Source: Bifidobacterium primatium
Lineage (GTDB): Bacteria; Actinomycetota; Actinomycetes; Actinomycetales; Bifidobacteriaceae
Length of the DNA stretch: 64,000 bases
Direction of reading: 5' to 3'
Assembly (NCBI RefSeq): GCF_002802875.1
Contig: NZ_PEBI01000001.1
Span: forward strand, 991,993-1,055,992
Below, piece after piece: positions 32,485 through 41,600 of the stretch. Positions within the stretch are counted from its first letter, which is position 1; the number at the start of each line of letters is the position of its first letter. Position numbers and translations under genes: made by a program. A model generated the notes under the pieces. The model ran no database searches. It was not told the DNA's origin and saw only the letters and a list, made by a program, of their open reading frames with translations.

Positions 32485-33870
32485 ATGCTTTCTATAGGAA
32501 AAGCGTCCTGGACCGAGCAGCCGGACGGATACCTGGACCGAACCCCCATTCTGCAGTTCGTGCTCACCTCGTTGATGTTCGCGATCTGGGGTGCAGCATC
32601 AAGCCTGAACGACATCCTCATCACACAGTTCAAGGCGGTATTCGATCTCAGCGACCTGGCCACCGCGTTCGTGCAAAGCGCCTTCTACGGCGGATACTTC
32701 ATCATGGCCGTTCCCGTGTCGCTCTTCCTGAAGAAGACGAGCTACAAGGTCGGCATCATGGCCGGTCTTGCCGTGTTCGGCGTCGGATGCTTCCTGTTCT
32801 TCCCCGCTTCCAACATCGTCACCTATGAGCTGTTTCTGTTCGCCATCTTCATCGAGGCGATTGGTCTGAGCTGCATCGAAACGTCCTCCGACACGTATGC
32901 GACGGTCATGGGGCCGAAGCGACTGGGCACGCTCCGACTGAACGTGGCGCAGATGTTCAATGCCATGGGTCTGATCATCGGCATCCTGATGGGCAAGTAT
33001 CTCGTGTTCCAGGATTCGAACCTCAAGGAGGAGATGGCCGGCATGTCCCCCGAACAGGCTCGTGCCTATGGTGCCGAACAACTCGGACGTACATTGGAGC
33101 CTTACAAGTGGTTCCTGGTGATGCTTGCGGTGCTGCTGGTGCTGTTCGCACTGACCAAGTTCCCCCGCTGCCGTGTGCACAACGACGAAGGCAAGGTGCA
33201 GTCCGCTCCGCTACGGGAGACCCTGTCCCATCTGGTGCGCAACCGGCGATATATGACGGGCATCGGAGCACAGTTCCTGTTCGTGGGAGCGCAGATCGGC
33301 ATCTGGTCGTTCACCATCCGGCTTGCTTTGGAGCTGAATCCGGGACTGAGCGACCGCGACTCCTCGAACTTCATGATCATCAGCTATGCCGCGTTCTTCG
33401 TTGGGCGTCTGGTGGCCAGTTCCTTGCTGACACGGTTCCGTGAAACCCGTGTTCTGGCCGCGTACATGCTGCTGGGAGCCGGCTTCATCTGCGCGGGTCT
33501 CTTCACCCAGGGCACGCTGGCGGTGTGGCTCATCGTCTGTGCGAGCTTCTTCCTCGGTCCCGGCTGGCCTACGACCTACGCGCATATTCTGGGAACGGTG
33601 AAGGACCGTCGCTATACCGAAACGGCCGGAGCAATCATCGTGATGGCTCTTATCGGCGGCGCCGTGATGCCGGCCGTGCAGGGTGCCATCTCCGACGCCT
33701 TCGGCATGCATACGTCCTTTCTGCTGCCGGCCGTCGAACTGGCGATTGTGGGAGTGTACTTCCTCCTTGAAATGAAGCATGACAGGCTCACCCCACAACA
33801 GCAGCGCGAGTTGGAAAGGGAAATGGAACGCGGGGCAGGCGGCGAGACCGGATACGTTACCGCCGAATGA
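32485..33870 (+). CDS. FucP-type sugar:proton symporter (MFS)
   Basis: A 461-residue major facilitator with about 12 hydrophobic segments and FucP-subfamily features (FAIWGAASSLNDILITQFKAVFDLS at the first span, and YGGYFIMAVPVSLFLKKTSYKVGI). ATG 32485 follows GGAG and begins directly ahead of the transporter fold; in-frame sequence upstream is not transporter-like. Its position after anmK suggests uptake of a muropeptide sugar such as anhydro-MurNAc rather than fucose. No fucose genes are present nearby. It ends at a 19-bp hairpin. Confidence 0.85.
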   Translation: MLSIGKASWTEQPDGYLDRTPILQFVLTSLMFAIWGAASSLNDILITQFKAVFDLSDLATAFVQSAFYGGYFIMAVPVSLFLKKTSYKVGIMAGLAVFGVGCFLFFPASNIVTYELFLFAIFIEAIGLSCIETSSDTYATVMGPKRLGTLRLNVAQMFNAMGLIIGILMGKYLVFQDSNLKEEMAGMSPEQARAYGAEQLGRTLEPYKWFLVMLAVLLVLFALTKFPRCRVHNDEGKVQSAPLRETLSHLVRNRRYMTGIGAQFLFVGAQIGIWSFTIRLALELNPGLSDRDSSNFMIISYAAFFVGRLVASSLLTRFRETRVLAAYMLLGAGFICAGLFTQGTLAVWLIVCASFFLGPGWPTTYAHILGTVKDRRYTETAGAIIVMALIGGAVMPAVQGAISDAFGMHTSFLLPAVELAIVGVYFLLEMKHDRLTPQQQRELEREMERGAGGETGYVTAE

Positions 33871-33921
33871 TTTGCATTGCCGCAGATCCGGATCAGCCCC
33901 CGTAATCCACAGCAGAAACGG

Positions 33922-33966
33922 GAAGACCCCGTGGACCATGTATATGGCATGGTCCACGGGGTCTTC
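33922..33966. terminator. Bidirectional terminator between symporter gene and ppc
   Basis: A perfect 19-bp stem (33922-33940 with 33948-33966) with a 7-nt loop lies between convergent genes. Confidence 0.85.
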
Positions 33967-34016
33967 GATATGAGGTCGGCCGGAGAAACAGAGTCCGGCC
34001 GACCGGCCGAACGGAA

Positions 34017-36782
34017 TCAGCCCGTGTTCTGCAGGCCGGCGGCGACACCGGACACGGTGCAGAGGATGAGATAGATGAAGTCGGCGGTCTGGGACTCGCT
34101 CAACTCGTTCTTCTCGTCACGACGGCGGACCGAGCGCAGCGCACGCACCTGCGTGACCGACAGGGCGTTCACGTACGGCGAGCGGATGCGGATGGCCTGG
34201 CCGAGCACGTGACGGTGCTGCAGCGGCCACTCGTCGCCCACGATCTTCAGGACCCACTTGCGGGTGAGCTCCATCTCGTGCAGCACCTTGTCGCGCAGAT
34301 CGTCGCGGTCGCCGAGAGCCAGGTACAGCTTGGCGATGCGCTCATCGGTCTTGGCGAGCGACATCTCGATGTTGTCGATGAAGGTGCTGAACAGCGGCCA
34401 CTCCTCGTACGCTGCACGCAGCGTCTTGAGGTCGCCGAACTGCTCGCAGGCGGAACCGAGGCCGTACCAGGCGGCGAGGTTGATTCGCGCCTGGGCCCAG
34501 GAGAACACCCACGGGATCGTACGCAGGTCGTCGAGCGACTTCGCGCCGAGGCCGCGCTTGGCCGGACGGGAGCCGATCGGCAGCAGGCCGACCTCGGTGA
34601 GCGGCGTGACGATGGAGAACCACGGGGCGAAGTCCGGCGTGTTCAGCAGGTCGAGGAATCGGGCGTGCGACGCGTCATCCAGCTGCTGGGTCATGTCGGC
34701 GTACTTCGCGGTCATCTCCGTGTTCGTCTTCTCGACGCTCGGGGCGGACTGCAGCAGCGTCGCCGAGGCAACGGACTCGATGTGGCGCACGGCCAGGATC
34801 GGGTTGCCGTAGCGGGCGAAGATGACCTCGCCCTGCTCGGTGAGCTTGAAGCGGCAGTTCACGGAGCCACGCGGCTGGGCCAGCACGGCGCGGTTGGCGG
34901 GGCCACCGCCACGGCCGACGGCGCCGCCACGGCCGTGGAACAGCGTCAGGTCGATGTCGTTGGCCTCTGCCCATGCGACCACGCGGGCCTCGGCCTCATG
35001 CAGGGCCAGCGTAGCGGTGGTCGGACCGGCGTCCTTCGACGAATCGGAGTAGCCGAGCATGACCTCCATCTTGCGGTTCGTGGCCTTCAGACGGGCCTGA
35101 ACCTCCGGGATGCGCAGCATGCCGTCAAGCACGCCGACGCAGTTCTGCAGATCCTCGAGCTGCTCGAACAGCGGGATCACGTCGATGGTCGGCACGTCCT
35201 CCGGATGGGCGAACGCCAGACGGTTCAGCTCGTACACGTCCTTGATGTTCTGCGCGGACTTGGTGAACGAGATGATGTAGCGGCGGGCGGCCTTCAGACC
35301 GTTGCGGCGCTGGATGGAGCCGAGCGCACGGAAGGTGTCGAGCACCTCGCGGGTCATCGGCTGCAGTTCGCCGCGCTCGCCGTGCAGGCCATGCTCGCGG
35401 ATGTCGTCCAGGGCACGGGAGTGCACGACGGAGTGCTGACGGAACTCCATCTCGACCATGTGGAAGCCGAACGTCTCGGCCTGCCAGATCAGCGTCTGCA
35501 TCGGGCCATAGGCGGCACGCGGGGCGCCGGCGTCGGCCAGGGACTTCTGCACGGTCTTCAGGTCGGCGATGTAGTCCTCGCAGGAGTGGTACATCAGATC
35601 GTGGTCGCGGTCGATGGTCGCGCGCAGACGGTCGGCGATCACCAGCATGACCGCACGATGCGGCTCCTTGGTGGAGATCAGCTCGGCCTTCGCGGTCAGA
35701 CGCTCGCTCATCTCGCGCTGGTGGCTCCACAGGTCCAGCAGGCCGGCGCACGGCTTGGTGTCCTTGGATTCCAGCGTCAGGTTGCGGCCGACCTCGCGGG
35801 TGGCCTCCTCGAGCTTCGCGATCACATGATCGGAGAACTTGCGGGCCACCTGACGGCTCACCTTGGCGGTGACGTTCGGGTTGCCGTCGCGGTCGGAGCC
35901 GATCCAGCTGCCCGGGTGGAAGAACGCGGGGCACACCGGCGGGACCTTGCCCGCGTTGTCGCCCAGCACCCAGTCGTCGAAGCGGCGGTACACCTTGGGG
36001 ACGGTGTCGAAAAGCGTGTTGTCGAAGATGTCGAGGATCGTGTCGGCCTCTTCGACCGGCGTCGGCTTCTTCAGGGCGATCGGCGAGGTGCGGAACATCG
36101 CGTCGATCTCGTTGAGCATCTTGCGCTCGTTCTCCGCCAGATCGGAGCCGCCCAGCGCGGGGCGCTCCTCCAAAAGCTCTGCAATGCGGCGGATCTTGCC
36201 CTCGACGGCCTTGCGGCGCGCCTCGGTCGGATGCGCGGTGAACACCGGATGGAACTCCAGCTTGTCCAGCAGCTTCTGAGCCTGGGCCGGACCGACTTCG
36301 GAGATGATGCGCTTGTAGGCGCCGGTCATCTCGTTGATGGGATCGGTCGCGGCGTTCAGCGGGACTTCCTTCTCGCGCGAACGCAGCACGGCCACGCGGT
36401 AGTTCTCCTCGCTCAGATTCGCCAGGTGGAAATAGGTGGCGAACGCGCGTGCCAGCAGCGTCGCATCATCCACGGAGACCGAATCGATAAGCTTCACGGC
36501 CTTATCGAAACCGGCCTGTTCCGGATCGGGATCCTCATATCCCAGTCCCTTGCCGCCGAACTCCTCGCTGGTCGCCTCGTTGGCGTAATCCAGCAGCGTG
36601 TCGAACTTTTCGAGCAGATTCTCGTCATACTCTTTCAACACGGTTCGCAGCAGACGAAGGAACAGATCCATATTGCCGCGAAGATCGGCGGGCAAGCCCT
36701 GCTCCTCCGGGCCCTTCGTGCCGGTACCGGTGCTGATGATGCCCGAGTCCGCGGCTTTGATTGTCTCGTCTGTTGATGTCAT
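34017..36782 (-). CDS. ppc: Phosphoenolpyruvate carboxylase
   Basis: A 921-residue anaplerotic enzyme forming oxaloacetate from PEP and bicarbonate. Motifs in order: FTAHPTEARRK (catalytic His), GSDRDGNPNVT, GYSDSSKDAGPT, LFHGRGGAVGRGGGP, SRPAKRG and the conserved C-terminal QNTG. The start is placed at ATG 36782 with AAGGAGG upstream. In bifidobacteria PEP carboxylase supplies oxaloacetate for the incomplete TCA branch and uses bicarbonate, so it is functionally linked to carbonic anhydrase. It is divergent from the thrE-type gene and ends at the terminator shared with the symporter gene. Confidence 0.97.
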   Translation of the reverse strand: MTSTDETIKAADSGIISTGTGTKGPEEQGLPADLRGNMDLFLRLLRTVLKEYDENLLEKFDTLLDYANEATSEEFGGKGLGYEDPDPEQAGFDKAVKLIDSVSVDDATLLARAFATYFHLANLSEENYRVAVLRSREKEVPLNAATDPINEMTGAYKRIISEVGPAQAQKLLDKLEFHPVFTAHPTEARRKAVEGKIRRIAELLEERPALGGSDLAENERKMLNEIDAMFRTSPIALKKPTPVEEADTILDIFDNTLFDTVPKVYRRFDDWVLGDNAGKVPPVCPAFFHPGSWIGSDRDGNPNVTAKVSRQVARKFSDHVIAKLEEATREVGRNLTLESKDTKPCAGLLDLWSHQREMSERLTAKAELISTKEPHRAVMLVIADRLRATIDRDHDLMYHSCEDYIADLKTVQKSLADAGAPRAAYGPMQTLIWQAETFGFHMVEMEFRQHSVVHSRALDDIREHGLHGERGELQPMTREVLDTFRALGSIQRRNGLKAARRYIISFTKSAQNIKDVYELNRLAFAHPEDVPTIDVIPLFEQLEDLQNCVGVLDGMLRIPEVQARLKATNRKMEVMLGYSDSSKDAGPTTATLALHEAEARVVAWAEANDIDLTLFHGRGGAVGRGGGPANRAVLAQPRGSVNCRFKLTEQGEVIFARYGNPILAVRHIESVASATLLQSAPSVEKTNTEMTAKYADMTQQLDDASHARFLDLLNTPDFAPWFSIVTPLTEVGLLPIGSRPAKRGLGAKSLDDLRTIPWVFSWAQARINLAAWYGLGSACEQFGDLKTLRAAYEEWPLFSTFIDNIEMSLAKTDERIAKLYLALGDRDDLRDKVLHEMELTRKWVLKIVGDEWPLQHRHVLGQAIRIRSPYVNALSVTQVRALRSVRRRDEKNELSESQTADFIYLILCTVSGVAAGLQNTG

Positions 36783-36997
36783 CCAGACCTCCTTAGCCTC
36801 GTCACTGGTTGTTCGTCTATCGGCTTTCTGCGGCTCCTCCGCAGTTATTGATGCCGACCGTTCCAAACCCAAAGCCAGTGAACAGACGCCCCTTCATTGT
36901 AGGGCGCATAACACGGGTTTTATTTCCAACAGTTTTCATGACCATGGGATTTCGGCCCGAAAACGCAGATTGACGACGAAAATTTCCCCGATAAATT

Positions 36998-38938
36998 ATG
37001 GACAATCAACGATTGTCACGAATTCGTTCCCAACGACAGAGTAAATATAGTGCTGTGATTTTCGGGAAGAAGCATGAAGAGACCGCGACCGCGCATGGCT
37101 CCGCCATGCCGGCCGGCGTGGAAAAGGTCACGAAGTACCATACGCATTCCATCCCCCTCGACATGGAGGACATCGAACGCGACCTCGACAAGCCGGTCGT
37201 CGAAGCCGGCATCGCCGCCAAGACCAGCGTCATCGTGCGCGTGGGAATGCTCGACTTGGGAGCCGGTACGGGAAGCTTCCGCGTGCGTCAGATGATGCAT
37301 CGCATCGCCTACCCGCTAGGAGTGCACGTGCGGGCCGACGTGAACCTTACCGATATCGAAGCCTCCTGTACCGACGGCAAGAATCGTATCACCGAGGTCA
37401 TAGACCTGCCCACCACCGGCGTGAACACGGAACGCATCTGGCTGCTCGAACACTTCGCCGACTGGTTCAGCGTCAACCTCGGCCACTCCGCCGTCTACCA
37501 CAATCGCGGCGTCGAGGTCTCCGACAGACTCGTCGAACATCTTGACGCCAAGGACATGTCGCAGCTTTCCGCCAAGGCGGCCAAGGAACTGCGGCTGAAG
37601 GAGAAGCACGCCAAGGCGGCGGGCGAATCCGCCGCTGCGAACGGTATCGCCCCGATTCCGGACGGCTCCCCCATGCAGGCCACCAACGCCACCACCAAGG
37701 AGGAGCGTCTGCGCGAACTCGACCGTCAGCGCGACATCGACGCCGACGACCCCATCGTGCGCGAGATGGCCGCCACCAAGGCCGACGCCGACGCCAATGC
37801 GGCCGGCGCCGGCGCATCCTCTGGCACCGGCACACAGACGAGGAAAACCGCCAGAAACCGCAACCATCAGCCGCCCAAAGGCCGATACGCCGAACATTTC
37901 GACCACGTCGGCAAACTCGCGCCCAACGCCTCCGACCCCAACTTCAAGCCCATCACCGTACGCGAGGCCCATAAGCGGCTCGACCTCATCGAACACCGCA
38001 AGCCGCTCTACACCCCGCTCTTCGCCGGCTTCGCATCCGCGCTCGCCTGCGCATCCTTCGTCTTCCTCCTCGGCGGCGGACTCTACGACATGGCCGGCGC
38101 ATTCGTCGGCGCCGGCATCGGCCACTGGCTGCGACGCAAGCTCTTCGCCAAGCATCTCAACCAGTTCTTCGTCACCTTCGTCGCCGTCTTCGTCGCCGCG
38201 CTCGCCTGCACCGGCACGCTGCGACTCATCGGACTCTACAACCCCATCGCCCTTGCCCACGACACCGCCTACATCGGCGCCATGCTCTTCGTCATCCCCG
38301 GCTTTCCGCTGATCACCGGCGGGCTCGACATCGCCAAGATAGACTTCCCCTCCGGCATCCAACGACTCACCTACGCCCTGTCCATCATTCTCATGGCGAC
38401 CCTCGCGGGCTGGGCCGTCGCACGCATCGTCATGCTGAACCCCCAGGGCTTCGAGCCCCAGGGACTCAACGTCTGGATCACCGGCATCCTGCGATTCGTC
38501 TTCGCGTTCATCGGAGTCTGGGGCTTCTCCGTCATGTTCAACTCCCCCCAGCGCATGTGCCTCGTCGCCGCCTCGATCGGCGCCATCACCGACACCCTGC
38601 GTCTCGAATTCACCGACCTGCTGCACATGCCCCCCGAAGCCGCCACCTTCATCGGCGCCTTCCTCGCCGGGCTCCTTGCCGCAGCATGGCGCACCGCCGT
38701 CCGCCGTGGAATCCTGCCCCCGCACCTCGGCTATCCGAGAATCTGCCTCACCGTTCCCTCCATCGTCATCATGGTTCCCGGAATGTACATGTACCGCGCC
38801 ATGTTCTATCTCGGTCAGTTCAACACCCAAAGCGCCCTGGACTGGGCCTTCCGCGCCTTCATGGTCATCATCTGCCTGCCCATCGGACTCGCGATGGCGC
38901 GAGTAGTAACGGACCGCTCCTGGCGCTACGACATCTAG
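36998..38938 (+). CDS. Threonine/serine exporter, ThrE family
   Basis: A 646-residue membrane protein. The soluble N-terminal DUF1212 part (about 60-180) contains the HSAVYHNRGVEVS-type region. A charged, Ala-rich linker (about 185-300) follows, then two blocks of membrane spans (about 335-480 and 490-640). ThrE exports threonine and serine with protons in Corynebacterium. The start is uncertain: ATG 36998 has no clear ribosome site, and GTG 37055 is another in-frame choice. The gene ends one base before the first of four hairpin repeats. Confidence 0.85.
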   Translation: MDNQRLSRIRSQRQSKYSAVIFGKKHEETATAHGSAMPAGVEKVTKYHTHSIPLDMEDIERDLDKPVVEAGIAAKTSVIVRVGMLDLGAGTGSFRVRQMMHRIAYPLGVHVRADVNLTDIEASCTDGKNRITEVIDLPTTGVNTERIWLLEHFADWFSVNLGHSAVYHNRGVEVSDRLVEHLDAKDMSQLSAKAAKELRLKEKHAKAAGESAAANGIAPIPDGSPMQATNATTKEERLRELDRQRDIDADDPIVREMAATKADADANAAGAGASSGTGTQTRKTARNRNHQPPKGRYAEHFDHVGKLAPNASDPNFKPITVREAHKRLDLIEHRKPLYTPLFAGFASALACASFVFLLGGGLYDMAGAFVGAGIGHWLRRKLFAKHLNQFFVTFVAVFVAALACTGTLRLIGLYNPIALAHDTAYIGAMLFVIPGFPLITGGLDIAKIDFPSGIQRLTYALSIILMATLAGWAVARIVMLNPQGFEPQGLNVWITGILRFVFAFIGVWGFSVMFNSPQRMCLVAASIGAITDTLRLEFTDLLHMPPEAATFIGAFLAGLLAAAWRTAVRRGILPPHLGYPRICLTVPSIVIMVPGMYMYRAMFYLGQFNTQSALDWAFRAFMVIICLPIGLAMARVVTDRSWRYDI

Positions 38939-39041
38939 AAAAATCCCATGATGGAGTGTCCTCTGTGTTGCGGAAGACTCGACGTATTTTTATACGCCTT
39001 CGTCTTCCGCGCCTTGAAGCCACACGCATCATGGGATTTTT
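38939..39041 (+). repeat. Dispersed hairpin element, copy 1 (complete)
   Basis: This copy starts directly after the thrE-type stop. Outer stem of 15 bp (38939-38953 with 39027-39041), inner 9-bp stem GCGGAAGAC/GTCTTCCGC, and core CGTAT-4 nt-ATACG. It ends in five Ts, so it can act as a terminator. Confidence 0.85.
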
Positions 39042-39043
39042 CT

Positions 39044-39152
39044 GAAAATCGCCGGATAACGGAGTGTCCTCTGCGTTGTGAAACATTCGACGTACCTTTG
39101 TACGCCTTCATGTTTCACGCCTTGATGACACACACGTTATCCGGCGATTTTC
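39044..39152 (+). repeat. Dispersed hairpin element, copy 2 (complete)
   Basis: It has the same layout as copy 1 but different stem sequences: a 17-bp outer stem (39044-39060 with 39136-39152), inner stem GTGAAACAT/ATGTTTCAC and core CGTAC-4 nt-GTACG. The shared single-stranded parts (GGAGTGTCCTCTG, TCGACGTA, TACGCCTTC, CACACG) are conserved. Confidence 0.85.
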
Positions 39153-39246
39153 TCTATGAGGCGTTAACTTCGTTGCTGCGAACTTCGACGTACCTTCGTA
39201 TGCCTTCGTCTTCCGCGCCTTGAGGCCACACGCATCATGGGATTTT
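39153..39246 (+). repeat. Dispersed hairpin element, copy 3 (decayed)
   Basis: The core TCGACGTA...TGCCTTCG and the 3' half, nearly identical to copy 1, are present. The 5' half is degenerate and the stems no longer pair well. Confidence 0.7.
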
Positions 39247-39248
39247 CT

Positions 39249-39322
39249 GAAAATCGGGGAATGACGGAGCGTTCCCTGCGTTGTGAAACATTCGACGTAC
39301 CTTCGTACGCCTTCGTCTTCGG
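39249..39322 (+). repeat. Dispersed hairpin element, copy 4 (chimeric, truncated)
   Basis: The 5' half resembles copy 2 (GTGAAACATTCGACG) and the 3' inner arm resembles copy 1 (CTTCGTCTTC), so the inner stem cannot form. The outer 3' arm is missing. Confidence 0.7.
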
Positions 39323-39339
39323 TGGGGTGGCAGTATTTT

Positions 39340-39415
39340 GGCTCCCCTCATGATTGAGGGGAGCTGGCCGCCGTAGGCGGTCTGAGGGGAGTTGATCCCC
39401 ACGCATTTTGCGTGA
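39340..39415. repeat. Second palindromic repeat family member
   Basis: Three successive inverted repeats: CTCCCCTCA-TGAT-TGAGGGGAG, GCCGCC-GTA-GGCGG and ACGC-ATTT-TGCGT, with a repeated AGGGGAG motif. It resembles intergenic palindromic repeats I associate with bifidobacterial genomes. There is no coding capacity. Confidence 0.55.
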
Positions 39416-39424
39416 ATCATTTAC

Positions 39425-39769
39425 CATGGAACGTCATATTCGGCAATAATCACATTCCATGTCAGATTCCTCTGTCACGGAGTCGTATTCTTCGAAATAT
39501 ATTGATTCCGTGATGTATTTCCGACGTATCACGGCAGGAGAATCCTTGAAAAATCAATGATTTTCCTGCATCAATATTATTGTTCCGTGTCACGGAATCA
39601 TCGATATCGCGAATGGTGCATTCGGTGACATGATATTGCGCCACCGAATGCGCGAATGCCATGAAAAATGCGTTCGCTGCCATGGAGTCATAGTAGCGAG
39701 TCATGGCAGCGAACATCATTAAATGCGATTATTACGTTCCTTGACAGCATCACATGGCATGGAACGTCA
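39425..39769. other. Palindrome island bounded by a 12-bp direct repeat
   Basis: A non-coding, AT-richer block with at least eight successive unrelated inverted repeats. Examples: TCACGGA/TCCGTGA (39475-39513), 39534-39544 with 39559-39569, TTCCGTG-T-CACGGAA (39583-39597), GCATTCGGTG/CACCGAATGC (39618-39651) and 13-bp arms at 39672-39684 and 39702-39714. CATGGAACGTCA occurs at both ends (39425-39436 and 39758-39769). From 39770 to the aldo/keto reductase stop nothing was seen. Confidence 0.7.
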
Positions 39770-39866
39770 AATGTGACGACCACAGCACTCCATGCCACAA
39801 AGCGGGAACCGGCCGGACAATCGCAGTTGTGTCATTCGGCGACACCAATCACTTCCTGACGCAGGC

Positions 39867-40880
39867 TCACTTCCCCAGCGCGATCTCGTCGATGCGCTGC
39901 AGCTCATCTTCGGAGAACTCGGTGTTCTTCAGCGCGCCGATGTTGTCGAGGATCTGCTGCGGCTTGGAAGCGCCCACGAGCACGCTCGTCACGGCCGGAT
40001 GATGCAGCAGCCACGCCACCGACATCTCCGCCAGCGTCTGACCGCGGTCGGACGCCAACTCGTTCAACGCGCGAATCTGGCCGAGCTTCGCGTCGGTCAG
40101 CACGTCCGCGTGCAGGAACCGGCCGTCGGCCTTCATGCGGCTGTCCGCCGGAACCCCGTTGAGATAGCGGTTCGTCAGCAGTCCCTGCGCCAGCGGGCTG
40201 AACGTGATCACGCCCTTGCCGAGCTTCAGCGCCGAATCAAGCAGGCCATTGTCCGCGGGCTTGCGATCGAAGATGTTCAGACGGTTCTGATTGATGACGA
40301 ACGGCACGTGCATCTCCTGCAGAATCGCCGCCGCGCGTTCCATCGTCGGGCCGTCGTAATTCGAAAGGCCCACATACAGCGCCTTGCCGCTGCTCACCGC
40401 CTGCGCCAACGCGCCCATCGTCTCCTCAAGCGGCGTCTCCGGGTCGGGACGATGATGGTAGAAGATGTCCACGTAATCCAATCCCAGTCGTTCGAGGCTC
40501 TGGTCGAGGCTCGCCAGCAGATACTTGCGGCTTCCCCAGTCGCCGTATGGCCCCTGCCACATCTCATAGCCGGCCTTCGTGCTGATGATGAGCTCGTCGC
40601 GATGGGCGCGGAAATACTGGTGCAGCAGCTTGCCGCAGTTGCGTTCCGCCGCGCCCGGTTCCGGGCCGTAGTTGTTCGCCAGGTCGAAATGCGTGATGCC
40701 GTTGTCGAACGCCGTGAACACCAGCTGCTTCATATGCTCGTACGGCGTGATGTCGCCGAAGTTGTGCCAGAACCCCAACGACAGCGCCGGCAGCTTCAGT
40801 CCGGAATTGCCGCAGCGGTTGTAGGTCATGTCGTCGTAGCGCGTGGGTGACGGCGTGTAGACGGTGGTCGGTTCAAACAT
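39867..40880 (-). CDS. Aldo/keto reductase (YghZ/Kvbeta-like)
   Basis: A 337-residue NADPH-dependent TIM-barrel reductase acting on aldehydes or methylglyoxal-like compounds. The catalytic tetrad is recognisable: Asp and Tyr in FDLANNYGPEPGAAE, Lys in IISTKAGY and His in DIFYHHRPD. The C-terminal cofactor motif SVLVGASKPQQILDN is present. ATG 40880 is chosen for AAGGAG upstream. It is divergent from a MerR gene with a symmetric operator between them, a common arrangement for inducible detoxification reductases. Confidence 0.92.
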   Translation of the reverse strand: MFEPTTVYTPSPTRYDDMTYNRCGNSGLKLPALSLGFWHNFGDITPYEHMKQLVFTAFDNGITHFDLANNYGPEPGAAERNCGKLLHQYFRAHRDELIISTKAGYEMWQGPYGDWGSRKYLLASLDQSLERLGLDYVDIFYHHRPDPETPLEETMGALAQAVSSGKALYVGLSNYDGPTMERAAAILQEMHVPFVINQNRLNIFDRKPADNGLLDSALKLGKGVITFSPLAQGLLTNRYLNGVPADSRMKADGRFLHADVLTDAKLGQIRALNELASDRGQTLAEMSVAWLLHHPAVTSVLVGASKPQQILDNIGALKNTEFSEDELQRIDEIALGK

Positions 40881-40930
40881 CGGTACTCCTTCATTGGTGG
40901 ATGTCCTGCGTTCCGACCCTATACTCACAC

Positions 40931-40946
40931 TTCAAGTAAGCTTGAA
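40931..40946. promoter_or_regulatory. MerR-type operator
   Basis: TTCAAG-TAAG-CTTGAA, perfect 6-bp arms, lies midway in the 108-bp divergent region between the aldo/keto reductase and merR genes, where a MerR protein would twist the promoter. Confidence 0.65.
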
Positions 40947-40988
40947 TGCAAATCGCGATGTTCACTGAGAAAAGAGTCCGAGGAAATC

Positions 40989-41492
40989 ATGACGACCGAT
41001 GTAATGACCGACGAGCCGATGACCGACCGAGCGACGGCGCCCGCCGAAGATCCCGACACGACGACCGAACCCACCTACTCCATTCGCGAGGTCGCACGCA
41101 TGTTCCACATGCAGACGTCCGCGCTGCGATATTACGAGGATGCCGGCCTGCTCACCAACGTCGGCCGCGATGCCAAGGGCCAGCGAGTCTACCGTCAATG
41201 CCACATCAACCGTATGCGCACGATCTGCTGCTTCAAGCACGCGGGCATGAGCATCGACGAGCTGCGCCGGTTCTTCGCCTACGAGGACGACGAGCCCGGC
41301 CATATCGACGAGATCATGACGCTGCTGGGCGAACGCCGCGACGCGCTCGCGGAACAGCGCAAGGCCCTTGACGAGGCCTACGCCCACATCCTGCGCAAAC
41401 TGCATTACTACGGCGACATTCAGACGGCCGTGCGCAACCACCGGCCCCTCCCCGACTGGCGAGACTACCGCTGCGAGGAGTTCGACGCCTGA
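40989..41492 (+). CDS. MerR-family transcriptional regulator
   Basis: A 167-residue regulator. The winged helix-turn-helix is at about 32-100 (YSIREVARMFHMQTSALRYYEDAGLL), followed by a dimerisation helix (about 105-140) and a short C-terminal tail. It has no cysteine pair of the metal- or redox-sensing type, so it more likely senses an organic or aldehyde signal. GAGG lies before ATG 40989. It is divergent from the aldo/keto reductase, its probable target. Confidence 0.88.
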   Translation: MTTDVMTDEPMTDRATAPAEDPDTTTEPTYSIREVARMFHMQTSALRYYEDAGLLTNVGRDAKGQRVYRQCHINRMRTICCFKHAGMSIDELRRFFAYEDDEPGHIDEIMTLLGERRDALAEQRKALDEAYAHILRKLHYYGDIQTAVRNHRPLPDWRDYRCEEFDA

Positions 41493-41600
41493 CGGCGTCG
41501 GCGGTGCCTGACGATCATGATGGGCCGGCCTTTTCGCGTGCGAATAGGCCCACAAACCCAATTGACTGCTGTGGCGTATTCGTCTGATGTACTTTCTACG

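Noticed and set aside
32485..33870. Naming the symporter fucP
   Set aside because: Subfamily resemblance is clear, but there are no fucose genes; context points to wall sugar, so no gene symbol was given.
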